From: Phaeoceros laevis
Taxonomy: Eukaryota > Anthocerotophyta > Anthocerotopsida > Notothyladales
DNA length: 64,000 bases
Assembly: GCA_049999765.1 (NCBI GenBank)
Contig: JBNGIQ010009354.1
Coordinates: 167,253-231,252 of the forward strand
Reading direction: 5' to 3'
Of the stretch, positions 49,031 through 58,780 are shown piece by piece (position 1 is the stretch's first letter; every line of letters starts with the position of its first letter). Below the pieces are notes generated by a model. It was given only the letters and a program-made list of their open reading frames with translations. It did no database searches and was not told the DNA's origin. The position numbers were made by a program, and so were the translations under genes.

Positions 49031-49595
49031 ACAATAGTTTATGGAGTCCCGTGAGGGACACCCTGCTGGTAGGGCGCAAGCCCTGCCATCGGGCAAGCCG
49101 GGGTTCGATTTCGAACCCCGGCCACATGCAGCCCCCTCTTGCCCACCCCCTTGTGGGGCCGGCAATCATGGGGCCACGTGGCGGGCTGCCACCTTGTGGT
49201 GCGTGTGCCCATTGAGGCAGGAGCCCACGCAACTGCAGCTGCCCTAGTGATGGGCTGGGGCCGGCGTTCGAGCGGCATGCTGGCGACTGGCGGCGAGTTT
49301 GGCGAAGACTGGTTGGGATGGGGCCCCTTGAAGCGGGGCTCGTGCATTCTGCTCACGAGCTGTGCTGCTCGCGCGCCGTCTCGGCTGGTTGGTGGCTGGC
49401 TACTTGGCCTCGGGTGCTACGGAAAAACGAAAAACGCCGCAAAGGCTCAAGTTCGGAGTACAATTAAGATTCAAAATAGCTTGGGCGTAGCGAACAAGGA
49501 AATGATAGGCACAATAGGATATAAAGTGTAAATACAAATTTGTGTCTAATATAAAAAAGCACCGAAATTCACTAAAAAAAACAATAGTTTATGGA
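49031..49595 (+). mobile_element. SINE-like retroposon with 15-bp target-site duplication
   Basis: The identical 15-mer acaatagtttatgga occurs at 49031-49045 and 49581-49595, flanking a 535-bp insert. The insert starts with a tRNA-like head: an A-box-like tggtagggcgcaagc near 49069 and a B-box-like ggttcgatttc near 49102, set in the strong hairpin gccggggttcga/tcgaaccccggc. It ends in an A-rich tail, ctaaaaaaa. A long direct target duplication, an internal Pol III-type promoter and an A-rich 3' end are together the signature of a SINE moved by LINE machinery. The body has no protein-coding match. The length is large for a plant SINE. Confidence 0.75.
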
Positions 49596-51042
49596 AGAAG
49601 ATCAAGAAGTTTATTTCTCCTTTTTGGATGGGAAAGAACTTCAAAGAAGCCAAAAGCGTAGCAATGTACATTCCATATGTATGTATTGCATTTATAGTGT
49701 TTACAAGGGTACGAACTTACGAAGACCACACTTGCCGCAAATGAATGGCCGCGAAAATACGAAATAGGAAATGGGAAATGGGAAATGGGAAATAGGAGAT
49801 AGGAGATAGGAAATATGAAATAGTAATTCAGTTCGTTCGTCCCTTGTGCTGTAGACGCTCTGTCCCTTCACTTCCTTCCCAAGGGCACCCGGGGTGAACT
49901 CTCTCTCCACTCTCAACTCTCTCTGGTCAGAGCTTGCCACTGAGTCTTGGGGAGCAGGGCTCTTAGGTGGGGCTGCATCTCGTATGTTGCCAGATTCGCA
50001 CAGTCCCGCAGCGTCCAGGTATGCTTGTTGAATGGTCCTAATTGGGAGGATCTCACTCTCCACCTGGTGAGAGCTTGCCACTGAGTCTTGAGCTTGCTTG
50101 AGCCTTGAGTGTGCTTGAGAAGACTTAGTCCTTAGAAGCTGTAGAAGACAAGCTGGTGCGATGCAACTGCCTGGTGTGTAGCAATTGCTGGTGTGGCCAC
50201 TGCTTGATGCAGCAATGTGAGGCTGTTGTGGTGTGGGGCTGCATCTCCTGATGCCAATTTTGTGTGGACAAGTTGCTCGACTGTAGATGTGAAATTTGAT
50301 GTGGGGTCTGGATGTGATGTGGAACCTGATCTAGCAGCCACCTGGACCTGATGCTCGGCATGGACCCGATGCAGCATCTCCCTGTGCCTGATGTGGGCAC
50401 CGCCTGATGCACTGGCCCGCTGCCCTGCCTGTTGTAGGGATGGTGCTGCTTGCACAAGACGAGTCGGGCAGGTGCTGGTGCAGGAGTTGGTGCGGGGCTG
50501 GTGAAGCAATTGGTGCAGGAGCCGGTGCAGGAGTTGGTGCATGAGGGGTTGTAGCAATGGAGCACACGCTGAATAATTTTTCTCCATGGGGACAAGAGAG
50601 CTGTAGAACAATGTGCTAAATGCCTCAACAGGTTAGTTCTTTGACACCACACGCTTGTCGAATAGCCCAACTACACATCACTTTGTACATGGTTACTGCT
50701 AGAAAGGTCACCCAAAAAAATTTTACGTTCTTCTTTGACCAGGAGGTGTATCATGAAATCCAACGTCGTGAACAAGTAATCAAACCTTCAGCAGGTGAAA
50801 CAAAAGGGCATAAACTACCGAAGAAGACTCAAATTGAACCTCTCAGTCCATTAGGAGTTAATTGATCGTCTCTCAGCAGCACATGACGTGCAATTACAGT
50901 GGTTTCGCAACGGTGCATAGCTGGGCAAAAAATTGCAGGCATCGCCGAAGGCAATTGAACGTTTCGAAATGGTGCACAGCTGCGCCAAAAATTGCAGGGA
51001 ATTTCTGCCTTTGCATCTGCTTCCTCAAACTACATACACTGC
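49596..51042. other. Repeat-rich spacer
   Basis: It contains the ggaaatg array at 49761-49822, two copies of gagcttgccactgagtcttg (about 49931 and 50074), and a Gly/Ala-type ggtgcaggag repeat stretch at about 50465-50545. A 181-codon minus-strand frame (50125-50670) is Cys/His/Pro-rich and unlike any family I know; repeat-driven codons probably explain it. No gene is called. Confidence 0.4.
49761..49822. repeat. 7-bp (ggaaatg/ggagata) microsatellite
   Basis: About eight units of seven bases, shifting from ggaaatg to ggagata. Confidence 0.85.
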
Positions 51043-51886
<844 letters not shown>

Positions 51887-52108
51887 CTTTTTGGTCTGAG
51901 CGCACACCGGGCAGAGGCTGCGGGCGCTGGCGGCGGTTCGGAAGGGCTCGAAAAGGGATGCTCAAAAGCCCGGGGAGCATATGTATAGCTGCTAGGGTAC
52001 AGCCCATATTAGGGCTTTCTCTCGTTTTAAGCGTTTTCTCTTCATACCGAGATTGTCTTCACCACCGAGATTGACGAGGTGTCACGGTGTCACGCCTGGG
52101 CCGTGCTC
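51887..52108. promoter_or_regulatory. Compact bidirectional promoter, RPS23 / PsbP-domain gene
   Basis: 222 bp separate the two ATGs. The segment contains agcccat at 52001-52007, whose complement atgggct is a site II (TGGGCY) element typical of plant ribosomal-protein promoters, and ttagggctt at about 52009-52017, related to the telo-box. A pyrimidine-rich tract (tttctctcg, ttttctcttc) follows on the plus side. Function is inferred. Confidence 0.6.
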
Positions 52109-53269
52109 ATGTCGTTCCTGTGCGTGCAAATTCATTCCGTCTATCCAGTCGTCGCCCAGCCTTACAGATTTCCCGGTCTCGTCTCTCGAAGATGTTGGCA
52201 TATCGTTTTCAATCCGAGAGCCCACAGCTTGGGGCGGCAGAAGACAGTTGCATGCAGCGGTGGCTCTGGGGAAAAAGGCAGTAAGCAAGAGGCAGGAAAC
52301 AATGGCATTTCCGATCCACGGCCAATTGGCCCTCCGCCTCTTTCTGTTGAAGAGGAGGCTTTCAGGAGGAGAATGGCACTGGGGCTAGCCGTGGCTGCTC
52401 TCCTTGGCCTGGGAGCCAACTTCATTGGCATTACCAGCGTACTTCTAGGGTTTAATGCCCAGCTTGCCCGACAACTGAAGCTGGATGTTGTCTACGCTGT
52501 GAAGGGCTTCAAACGCTGCATTGAGAACAGCAAGGGTTTTGGTGAGCATTCAACTTTCAAGTCTGGCGTGTTGGAATGTATACCGGGGTGAAGGCAGGAT
52601 TTAGGACGCGGCTTATCCGGATGATGGCACCTCTGCAGAGTTTGTGTATCCGGCAAGCTGGGTTGGAGATCAAAGATTGCTGTACAGAGCTGTTGAGAGG
52701 GCTGAGCGGGAGAGATTTTTGGACCTGCCACCTCTGCAAGGCGATGCGCGGCCCCGCAGAGCTGTCACGGAACCAATTGTAGCGTTTGGTCCTCCAGGCA
52801 GCGACGGCGCACTGAATGTGAGCGTGGTGGTGGCGCCAGTCTATCCTGGCTTCAGGTAGGGTGTTTGTTTCACACCTGTGCAGTTCTCGTGCACCTCGAT
52901 CTTTGAAGATCCTGCAAATCTTAACAGCATGCTCAAGCTTGAGAACGCTCCACACTGAACAGGCTCCAACTGCTGGGAGCACCGGAGGACGCTGGAAGAC
53001 TCATCTTGAACAAATTTATTGCACCTGAAGGGTCAGGTAAGGTTGCCACCCTTCTAAATGCGCGAAAGAGGGACGACCCATCTGGAGTCTCCTACTACAC
53101 GTTGGAATATACTGTGAAGGCCCCTTCGTTCTTCCGGCACAACTTGGCGGTTTATGCTGCCAACAACGGTCTGCTCTTTTCTCTGAACTCGCAAGCACCT
53201 GAGGTGACGTGGTCTGTAGTGGAAGACAGCTTTCAGGAAACAGCAGACTCGTTCGCCCTCATAATGTGA
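52109..53269 (+). CDS. PsbP-domain thylakoid protein
   Basis: Three exons in phase encode 318 residues: 52109-52541, 52639-52855, 52963-53269. The first 50 residues are basic and Ser-rich, as in a chloroplast transit peptide. Residues 86-114 read RRRMALGLAVAALLGLGA and onward, a twin-arginine-type hydrophobic segment suited to thylakoid insertion or lumen export. The PsbP fold follows: EFVYPASWVGDQRLLYRAVE, DLPPLQGDARPR, VAFGPPGSDGALNVSVVV, YYTLEYTVKAPSFFRHNLAV and a C-terminal SFQETADSFALIM. It most resembles the PsbP-domain group represented by Arabidopsis At3g05410, not the oxygen-evolving PsbP subunit itself. Its precise role in photosystem function is unknown to me. The third acceptor (gaacag|G) was chosen by phase and by avoiding in-frame stops. 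Confidence 0.9.
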
Positions 53270-53377
53270 ATTCCTTCGAGTATAGCTGCGCACATGGGTG
53301 GCAGACTGGCAGTGCGTTCCAAGAGCCATTGTGTAGTCACATATCACATTTCGGACTACTGAAAAGCAACATGCACA

Positions 53378-53536
53378 CACTACAAGAAAAGGGGGGGTTC
53401 TGCCACATCCCTTTTTTCAAGTTTTTGCCACACTTGTAGGGCAAACTGCAGTATTTGCCACACGGTAACCGGCCGGGGTTTTGGAATGTGGCATGTGTTT
53501 TTACCGGAAGCTGAGCAAGTGGGAAAATCAAGAGAC
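53378..53536. mobile_element. CACTA-type transposon end
   Basis: It starts with cactacaagaaaag, the terminal inverted repeat of plant CACTA (En/Spm-type) elements. The following 110 bases contain repeated subterminal motifs tgccacatcc, tgccacactt, tgccacacgg and the inverted gtggcatg, as expected of transposase-binding repeats. I found no matching ttttcttgtagtg end in the window, so the element is broken, rearranged or extends into the gap at 53905. It lies 109 bp beyond the PsbP-gene stop. Confidence 0.7.
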
Positions 53537-53639
53537 CTCAGTTAAAGAGGATTTATCCTTAGATTTTACCTTCAGTTAAAGAAGATTTATCCCTAAATCT
53601 TATCTTCGGTTAAAGAGGATTTATCCCTTAGATCTTACC
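53537..53639. repeat. 34-35-bp tandem repeat, 3 copies
   Basis: Units start at 53537, 53571 and 53605 and share cagttaaagaggatttatcc followed by ttagattttacc. Confidence 0.9.
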
Positions 53640-54410
53640 TTCAGATGATTAGCACAATTGCACACAAGACATAGCATTAGGACCCAAGTCCCGCCGTTGT
53701 AGTAGATGGACTTGTTGTCCCCCTACCGCCCAGAGCTGCTACAGCCCTTTCTTTATATATCAAGGTACAGCAAACCCCTACCCTACCGCCCAGAGCTGCT
53801 ACAGCCCTTTCTTTATATATCAAGGTACAGCAAACCCCTACCCTACCGCCCAGAGCTGCTACAGCCCTTTCTTTATATATCAAGGTACAGCAAACCCCTA
53901 CCCTNNNNNNNNNNNNNNNNNNNNNNNNNNNNNNNNNNNNNNNNNNNNNNNNNNNNNNNNNNNNNNNNNNNNNNNNNNNNNNNNNNNNNNNNNNNNNNNN
54001 NNNNCTTCAGATGATTAGCACAATTGCACACAAGACATAGCATTAGGACCCAAGTCCCGCCGTTGTAGTAGATGGACTTGTTGTCCCCCTACCGCCCAGA
54101 GCTGCTACAGCCCTTTCTTTATATATCAAGGTGCATGTCCCCCTACCGCCCAGAGCTGCTACAGCCCTTTCTTTATATATCAAGGTACAGCAAACCCCTA
54201 CCCTACCGCCCAGAGCTGCTACAGCCCTTTCTTTATATATCAAGGTACAGCAAACCCCTACCCTGTACAGCCCTTTCTTTATATATCAAGGTACAGTAAA
54301 CCCCTACCCTACCGCCCAGAGCTGCTACAGCCCTTTCTTTATATATCAAGGTACAGCAAACCCCTACCCTGTACAGCCCTTTCTTTATATATCAAGGTAC
54401 AGTAGTAGTA
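53639..54410. repeat. 60-bp minisatellite interrupted by assembly gap
   Basis: The unit is ctaccgcccagagctgctac, agccctttctttatatatca, aggtacagcaaacccctacc (60 bp). About three copies precede the gap and five full or partial copies follow it. The lead-in sequence from 53639 is repeated from 54005, an offset of 366 bp, so a larger unit is also duplicated. Because 60 is divisible by three, open frames run through the array on both strands (PELLQPFLYISRYSKPLPYR on plus, IYKERAVAALGGRVGVC on minus); these are products of the repeat. Confidence 0.92.
53905..54004. other. Assembly gap (100 N)
   Basis: A run of N inside the 60-bp minisatellite. Flanking sequence on both sides is the same repeat, so true array length is unknown. 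Confidence 0.99.
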
Positions 54411-54870
54411 GTAGAAAAAGGCCACGCTATACCAACTCCACAAGGGAATTGAGCACACCACCATGTTTGTGACTTGCCAGGTAGCGAGCTACCTAGCAAA
54501 TCAGCTATGGTGGTTAAGCCATGTTAATTTGTTAGAGCTATGTTGATTTAGTATAAGGTTGAGCTATCCTATCTACTTACTTGCCCTACTCCATCACAGT
54601 TGCCATTCTTACTCCGTTCTTCCGCTTTCTTGAGCTCATCAACTCTAAAAATATAAATAAGTTGAAGGTTATTTATTTAAAGTAGCCTGCATTTAATTAA
54701 TAATAGTTATATATCGAAACTTTAGATACATAAGGGTGCATAATGAATGGTCGTGACCTAACTAACTCAACTGCCACTTTCACAGGACACCGTGAACCGG
54801 TGTCCCCACGCCTTCAAGAAGGCCACACGACCTTCCATAATTTACTTCTTGCTTTCCTACACATTTGCTT
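54411..54870. other. AT-rich spacer
   Basis: No gene or element boundary was recognised. Confidence 0.4.
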
Positions 54871-55522
54871 CTAGCACGATCCTCTACTTTTATCTTCAAA
54901 CTCGTTTACTAACCTCACCGATTCCTCTAAGAGCAGTATGGCCAAAAATTTTGTGACAGGTCGACCTGATCTCAAGTAAATAATGTACACAATGAGATGA
55001 GAAGTTTGAGAATAATTAGTACCCTCATCAATCAATAAGGAGAAAAACGGGGACTTTAGAAGGTCCTCACTTTGTTGTTGCATAATATGATCTGAAATAA
55101 CCTCGATCTGTTCCTTGCAAGTACTAGCCATGTTGACAAAAGTGTCATAAGCATTCTGGTTAAGTAGAAGTAGGGCATGAACTACCTCTAGCAATCCTAT
55201 AAGATGCTTATAAGTTAGCAAACTGTGGTCACCATATGCCACAAAGTAAGAGGTCTTCAACAAAGTCATTGACAAGATGTGATTTTTCTTGTCATCAGCC
55301 TATTGCATGACTGTGTCATGCAGCCAAGGTCTGCTAATTCTGATCAGTCTTTGCCTCCTGATTCTTCAAAGCAAGTCCATGAGCAGTGGTATTCTGATGC
55401 GCTATCATGGCATTAAGCAGCATATTAGTGCTCCCCTCGTCTCGAAATGCTTTCCTGGTGGATGACGATTTCCCACTGAATTCTATAAACACGATCCTTG
55501 CCATCTCTTCCCTTCGCATCAC
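54871..55522 (-). pseudogene. DUF4371/hAT-like transposase remnant
   Basis: Two minus-strand frames (55522-55334 and 55275-54871) carry parts of one protein: NMLLNAMIAHQNTTAH in the first, and SPFFSLLIDEGTNYSQTSHL followed by VYIIYLRSGRPVTKFL in the second. The second block matches the RNase H-like start of the DUF4371/hAT-related transposase group (F-S-L-L-I-D-E-x-T). A stop and a frame change separate them, and no dimerisation domain follows, so this is a decayed fragment. Confidence 0.6.
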
Positions 55523-55854
55523 AAACGCTCAAGGAAACACTTCTGTCCACTGGTCCTTTTCACGATCGAGGTGCGATCTTTGATTTCTTGGCAATGCTTG
55601 GATTCAATCGATATTCAAGTGTGTCGTGGAAAACGTTAGTCTTCCCGTCAGCTAGGTCAACAAGCTCAACATCACTTTATGCAAGTGAAGCAGTCCTCGA
55701 TATTGCCCCCATATCTGTCTGGTCCGTACTTGCCATTGGAATCGTTACATGATTTGGCAATCAGGAGGCAAGCAAAAACACTTTGCGAAAATCTCCTGGT
55801 GGGAAGAGGTCCGATTCACATAAGGTGCGGTCACGACAGCTAAGGCTGATGCTT

Positions 55855-55966
55855 TTGGTATATATATATATATGTAGTCTAGACTAGTGGAGTCGGGGCT
55901 AGGGGCTTGAACCTCTGATCACTAGGTTGCCACCACGTAGCCTTAGCCACTTGGGCTACATACCAA
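55855..55966 (-). mobile_element. Small tRNA-related repeat with inverted ends
   Basis: Read on the minus strand it begins tagcccaagtggctaagg, a good Pol III A-box, followed about 30 bases later by agaggttcaagcccc, a B-box-like motif. The ends ttggtat(at)n gtag and ctacataccaa are inverted copies of each other apart from an (AT)n expansion. It could be a tRNA-derived SINE fragment, a tRNA pseudogene or a small fold-back element. No direct target duplication was seen. Confidence 0.45.
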
Positions 55967-57225
55967 TATCATCAAGGGTATTGTAAGTCTATGCTCCCAC
56001 GAATGATTTACGGTTTTGAAGCATTATGTCCCGACTTAGCCCGGATGCTTGTTTGTTGAAAAATGCCGCAATTCATCTCATTTGAATTGAAAGCAAGTTA
56101 TAGCATTGCTATAAAGTTAATAAAAGACGTTAGAGACAAATAATAAAATGATGTTTGTGAAATTAATGGACAAGTTTTTTAAAAAGTCCATTTTACATAG
56201 ATTTTTTTAGTTTTTTCCAGCATGTGAAACTACATTAGCACTTGGTGTCCAAAATTTGGAAAATGCTTTACTTGCAAAGGAGACCGTGTTTAGAGTCTTA
56301 TGAGAGAGCAATCTTTAGGATCGAAGAGACCATCGAGGTTATCCATGAAAAGACAACGGGCCCTTTGGGCAAGAGAAATAAGCTGTTAACTCTATTATTC
56401 ACCAACGGGCCCTTCGTGCAAGGAGAAATAAGCCGTAAGCTCTATTATTCACCAGCATTGAAAGGTATTGGTGTGGTATCTAACAGCACATTAAGTAGGT
56501 AGGCGAAGGCCCGACTAGGAAGGCGAGACTTGTGCAAGAGGTCCGGTCGGAGAACACCATACGTGAAGTAGAACAGGGGCCTCGCATTGTGGCACGACAA
56601 CAAGATAGAGATGTATGTCTATGTAAGGAGAAGAGTGAGAACCCTAATCCTAAAACCTTAAATATTAAACCGTAAATTCTAAACCCACTCAAGTGGGTGT
56701 TGCTGAAATTGCAAAGAGTGGCATAGTTCTTGCTCAAACCCTATTCACCACAACCCTAAACCACAACTTTTTTTTTCGCGCAAAGGATCTTTACTTTAAG
56801 GCCTGAGAACGGCCATTCAAGCCTTACATCGGCGCCCAGCCACCAGGGCTGGGGCCGCACAATATCACCCTCACAATTCTGCTAACACAACCTAAGTCTG
56901 CCTAAGGGGTATTAGCCAATGGAACATAGTTATCAAAAGAATCAGCAAATACGTTGCAGGAGAAGCTAAGGCTGGTAGACGTCGGCCTACGGAGCTTACC
57001 AAAGTACAGAAAGTGGGCGGAGCAGACAATGCCCGAATCATCCTCTTCAATTTCGCACAAAGCCCCCTGGGCTATGAAGACATGGCAAATCCGAAGGAGC
57101 TCGTAGACGGCCGGTGGGTTAATAGGTTTCTTCCATTCTACCATGAATTGGTAAACATCGTCATAAATCAATGGGGTTGTGAAAATACATGCCTGGGGTT
57201 CACGATGATAATCGTGAGCCGGGAA
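55967..57225. other. Mosaic of decayed repeats
   Basis: A two-copy repeat of about 55 bp at 56348-56457 shares gggcccttt..caag and gagaaataagc..tattattcacca. The minus strand from about 57000 to 56765 ends gcgcgaaaaaaaaa, resembling the poly(A) 3' end of a LINE-type retrotransposon. A 90-codon minus-strand frame (57171-56902) contains EWKKPINPPAVYELLRICHV and is unrecognised. Confidence 0.4.
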
Positions 57226-57231
57226 TAAAAG

Positions 57232-57478
57232 TGAATAGAGGTAGATAAATGAATTAAATAGCCAGCATTATTTCCATATAATTAAATAGGCTAAATATAA
57301 ACAAACCGACGGATATGAATCGCTGGGATTCATTCCGTCGTAACGAAACGTCAACCGACACAAAGTCACGGGACACTCCCAACGGTCGTGTCCACCCGCA
57401 CACCTTTTAAGCGGCCACACGGGCACGCCAATCTATTCCATTCTTTATGCAATCTATCTGCCTACGATCCTAGTTCTA
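57232..57478 (+). repeat. 5' LTR of Copia element
   Basis: Starts tgaatagaggtag and ends just before the primer-binding site. Homology with the 3' copy actually begins six bases earlier (taaaag, 57226), so the exact left edge is uncertain. The segment ends ...tcctagttctaga. Confidence 0.85.
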
Positions 57479-57479
57479 G

Positions 57480-57493
57480 ATGGTATCAGAGCC
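57480..57493 (+). other. Primer-binding site
   Basis: tggtatcagagcc lies directly after the LTR. It is the classical plant Copia primer site, complementary to the 3' end of initiator tRNA-Met. Confidence 0.9.
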
Positions 57494-57583
57494 ACGGAAG
57501 ATCTCAGAAGGGATAGCGCTATTACAGTAGTGAGGATGCAAAGCTTCTGTGACAATGCTGTCCTCCTGAGATAATCAGAAGGC

Positions 57584-57763
57584 ATGGACGCCGCCTCGCC
57601 GCCTGCCAGCAAGTGCGCGATCTGCAATAGCAACGCCTGCATCAGAACTCTCAAACACGAGGAGTTTCGATCCCTGATTGCAGCATTGAAAATGGCATTG
57701 AGCAGGTTTGGCAAATTAGCGCATACTTTCTTGGCAGAGGCTGTGTACCATTATTACAGCTGA
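57584..57763 (+). CDS. Small Cys-containing ORF upstream of gag
   Basis: 59 residues, with the cysteine cluster CAICNSNAC at 11-19 and a helical C-terminal half. It lies between the primer-binding site and the larger extra ORF, in a different frame. I do not recognise it. Confidence 0.35.
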   Translation: MDAASPPASKCAICNSNACIRTLKHEEFRSLIAALKMALSRFGKLAHTFLAEAVYHYYS

Positions 57764-57773
57764 AGATTGCGAG

Positions 57774-58463
57774 ATGGCGGGGTGCCATGGAAGCAGAAAC
57801 AAGGCACATTCAGGTTGGCCCGGAGAACAATCTGCAAAACGCACTGTGGGAAGACCTCAAACACACCTGGATCAATACTTGAATGACACGTTCTTGCCCT
57901 CGTGCAACCACGAAGCAAGGCGCACTCAAATTAGGGACACAGGTGTGGTCTTTGAGCAATTCCCACCTTGCGAGCAGTGTGCCTTTGGTGAAGCTGTTGT
58001 ACGCACTCCGTCGCGCTCATTGCACCCAAATCCTGTTGAGTCTCCTGCCCTAGCAAAGCTTAGAACTCGTATTAGTAGGGAAATCCGGTACTCAAAGGCC
58101 ATTTCAGGACAGCACGTCAATAGCAGCATCAAGAAACCGCTGTGCAATGACTGTGCAAACGAATCCCATTTCCCTACGCCTACTGAGCATCTGTTGGCAG
58201 AGATCCATGACTTAATCACCTCACAAGTTGATAGAAATAAGGAAGCCTTGGGAGTAATCACAGACGAAATCAAAGACGTCAGTAGATTTGTAGTACAGGT
58301 GTCACAGCAACTCCTAGACCTGTCACTTAGATACAATAAATCTGTAGAACAACAGAGACAGGAATATCCAACACAAGACTTCCTCAAAAAGGTAACTGTG
58401 ATGAAGGGTGCCGTGAGCAACATGGAACTAGGCAGCAGTGGTGAGGTGCCTCCGGACTTTTAA
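57774..58463 (+). CDS. Intact 229-codon ORF between 5' LTR and gag
   Basis: An uninterrupted frame of 229 residues that is not a normal Copia part. It has CxxC pairs (PPCEQC near 63-68, PLCNDC near 121-126) and a long helical, heptad-like segment from about 135 to 200 (EHLLAEIHDLITSQVDRNKE, SRFVVQVSQQLLDLSLRYNK). No known domain was recognised. It starts 11 bases after the preceding small ORF and ends 20 bases before the next. It is intact while gag and pol in the same element are broken. It could be an extra element-encoded protein, a displaced N-terminal gag part or a captured host segment. Confidence 0.5.
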   Translation: MAGCHGSRNKAHSGWPGEQSAKRTVGRPQTHLDQYLNDTFLPSCNHEARRTQIRDTGVVFEQFPPCEQCAFGEAVVRTPSRSLHPNPVESPALAKLRTRISREIRYSKAISGQHVNSSIKKPLCNDCANESHFPTPTEHLLAEIHDLITSQVDRNKEALGVITDEIKDVSRFVVQVSQQLLDLSLRYNKSVEQQRQEYPTQDFLKKVTVMKGAVSNMELGSSGEVPPDF

Positions 58464-58483
58464 TCTATGTATCTCATCAGCTC

Positions 58484-58768
58484 ATGTCATACACAGACTG
58501 GCGCAACAGGATCCCATTGCGCAAGAAACCCAAGAGGCCTACTCCGGACCTTTCCTTGCCAATATTAGCACTTGATCCATTAGGTCTCACTCATCAGCAC
58601 CCTGCTCAGTCACCATCATCATCGCAGGGTAGTTTCAATACCATACCTGCAAATTTACAAGCAGCCCAATTAGCACATGTTGTCCAAGTTGCAACTATTC
58701 CACAGCAAACACAGGCAGAGCAAGCAACTCAAGCTGCTAGTGCTGCGTTAGCAGCGCAATTGATTTAA
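58484..58768 (+). CDS. Small Gln/Ala/Pro-rich ORF upstream of gag
   Basis: 94 residues, with a basic start (RIPLRKKPKRP) followed by Pro-, Gln- and Ala-rich low-complexity sequence ending AASAALAAQLI. It ends 12 bases before the gag start. It is unrecognised; it may continue the preceding ORF after a frame change. Confidence 0.35.
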   Translation: MSYTDWRNRIPLRKKPKRPTPDLSLPILALDPLGLTHQHPAQSPSSSQGSFNTIPANLQAAQLAHVVQVATIPQQTQAEQATQAASAALAAQLI

Positions 58769-58780
58769 ACATTTAGCACA

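Noticed and set aside
50125-50670. 181-codon Cys/His-rich minus-strand frame
   Set aside because: Driven by ggtgcagg-type repeats, overlapping frames in all phases, no domain recognised.
53706-54472. Repeat-encoded proteins on both strands of the 60-bp minisatellite
   Set aside because: The unit length is a multiple of three, so frames stay open without coding function.
56640-56760. Interstitial telomere signal (aaccctaa-like words)
   Set aside because: Words are scattered and degenerate; no run of consecutive TTTAGGG units.
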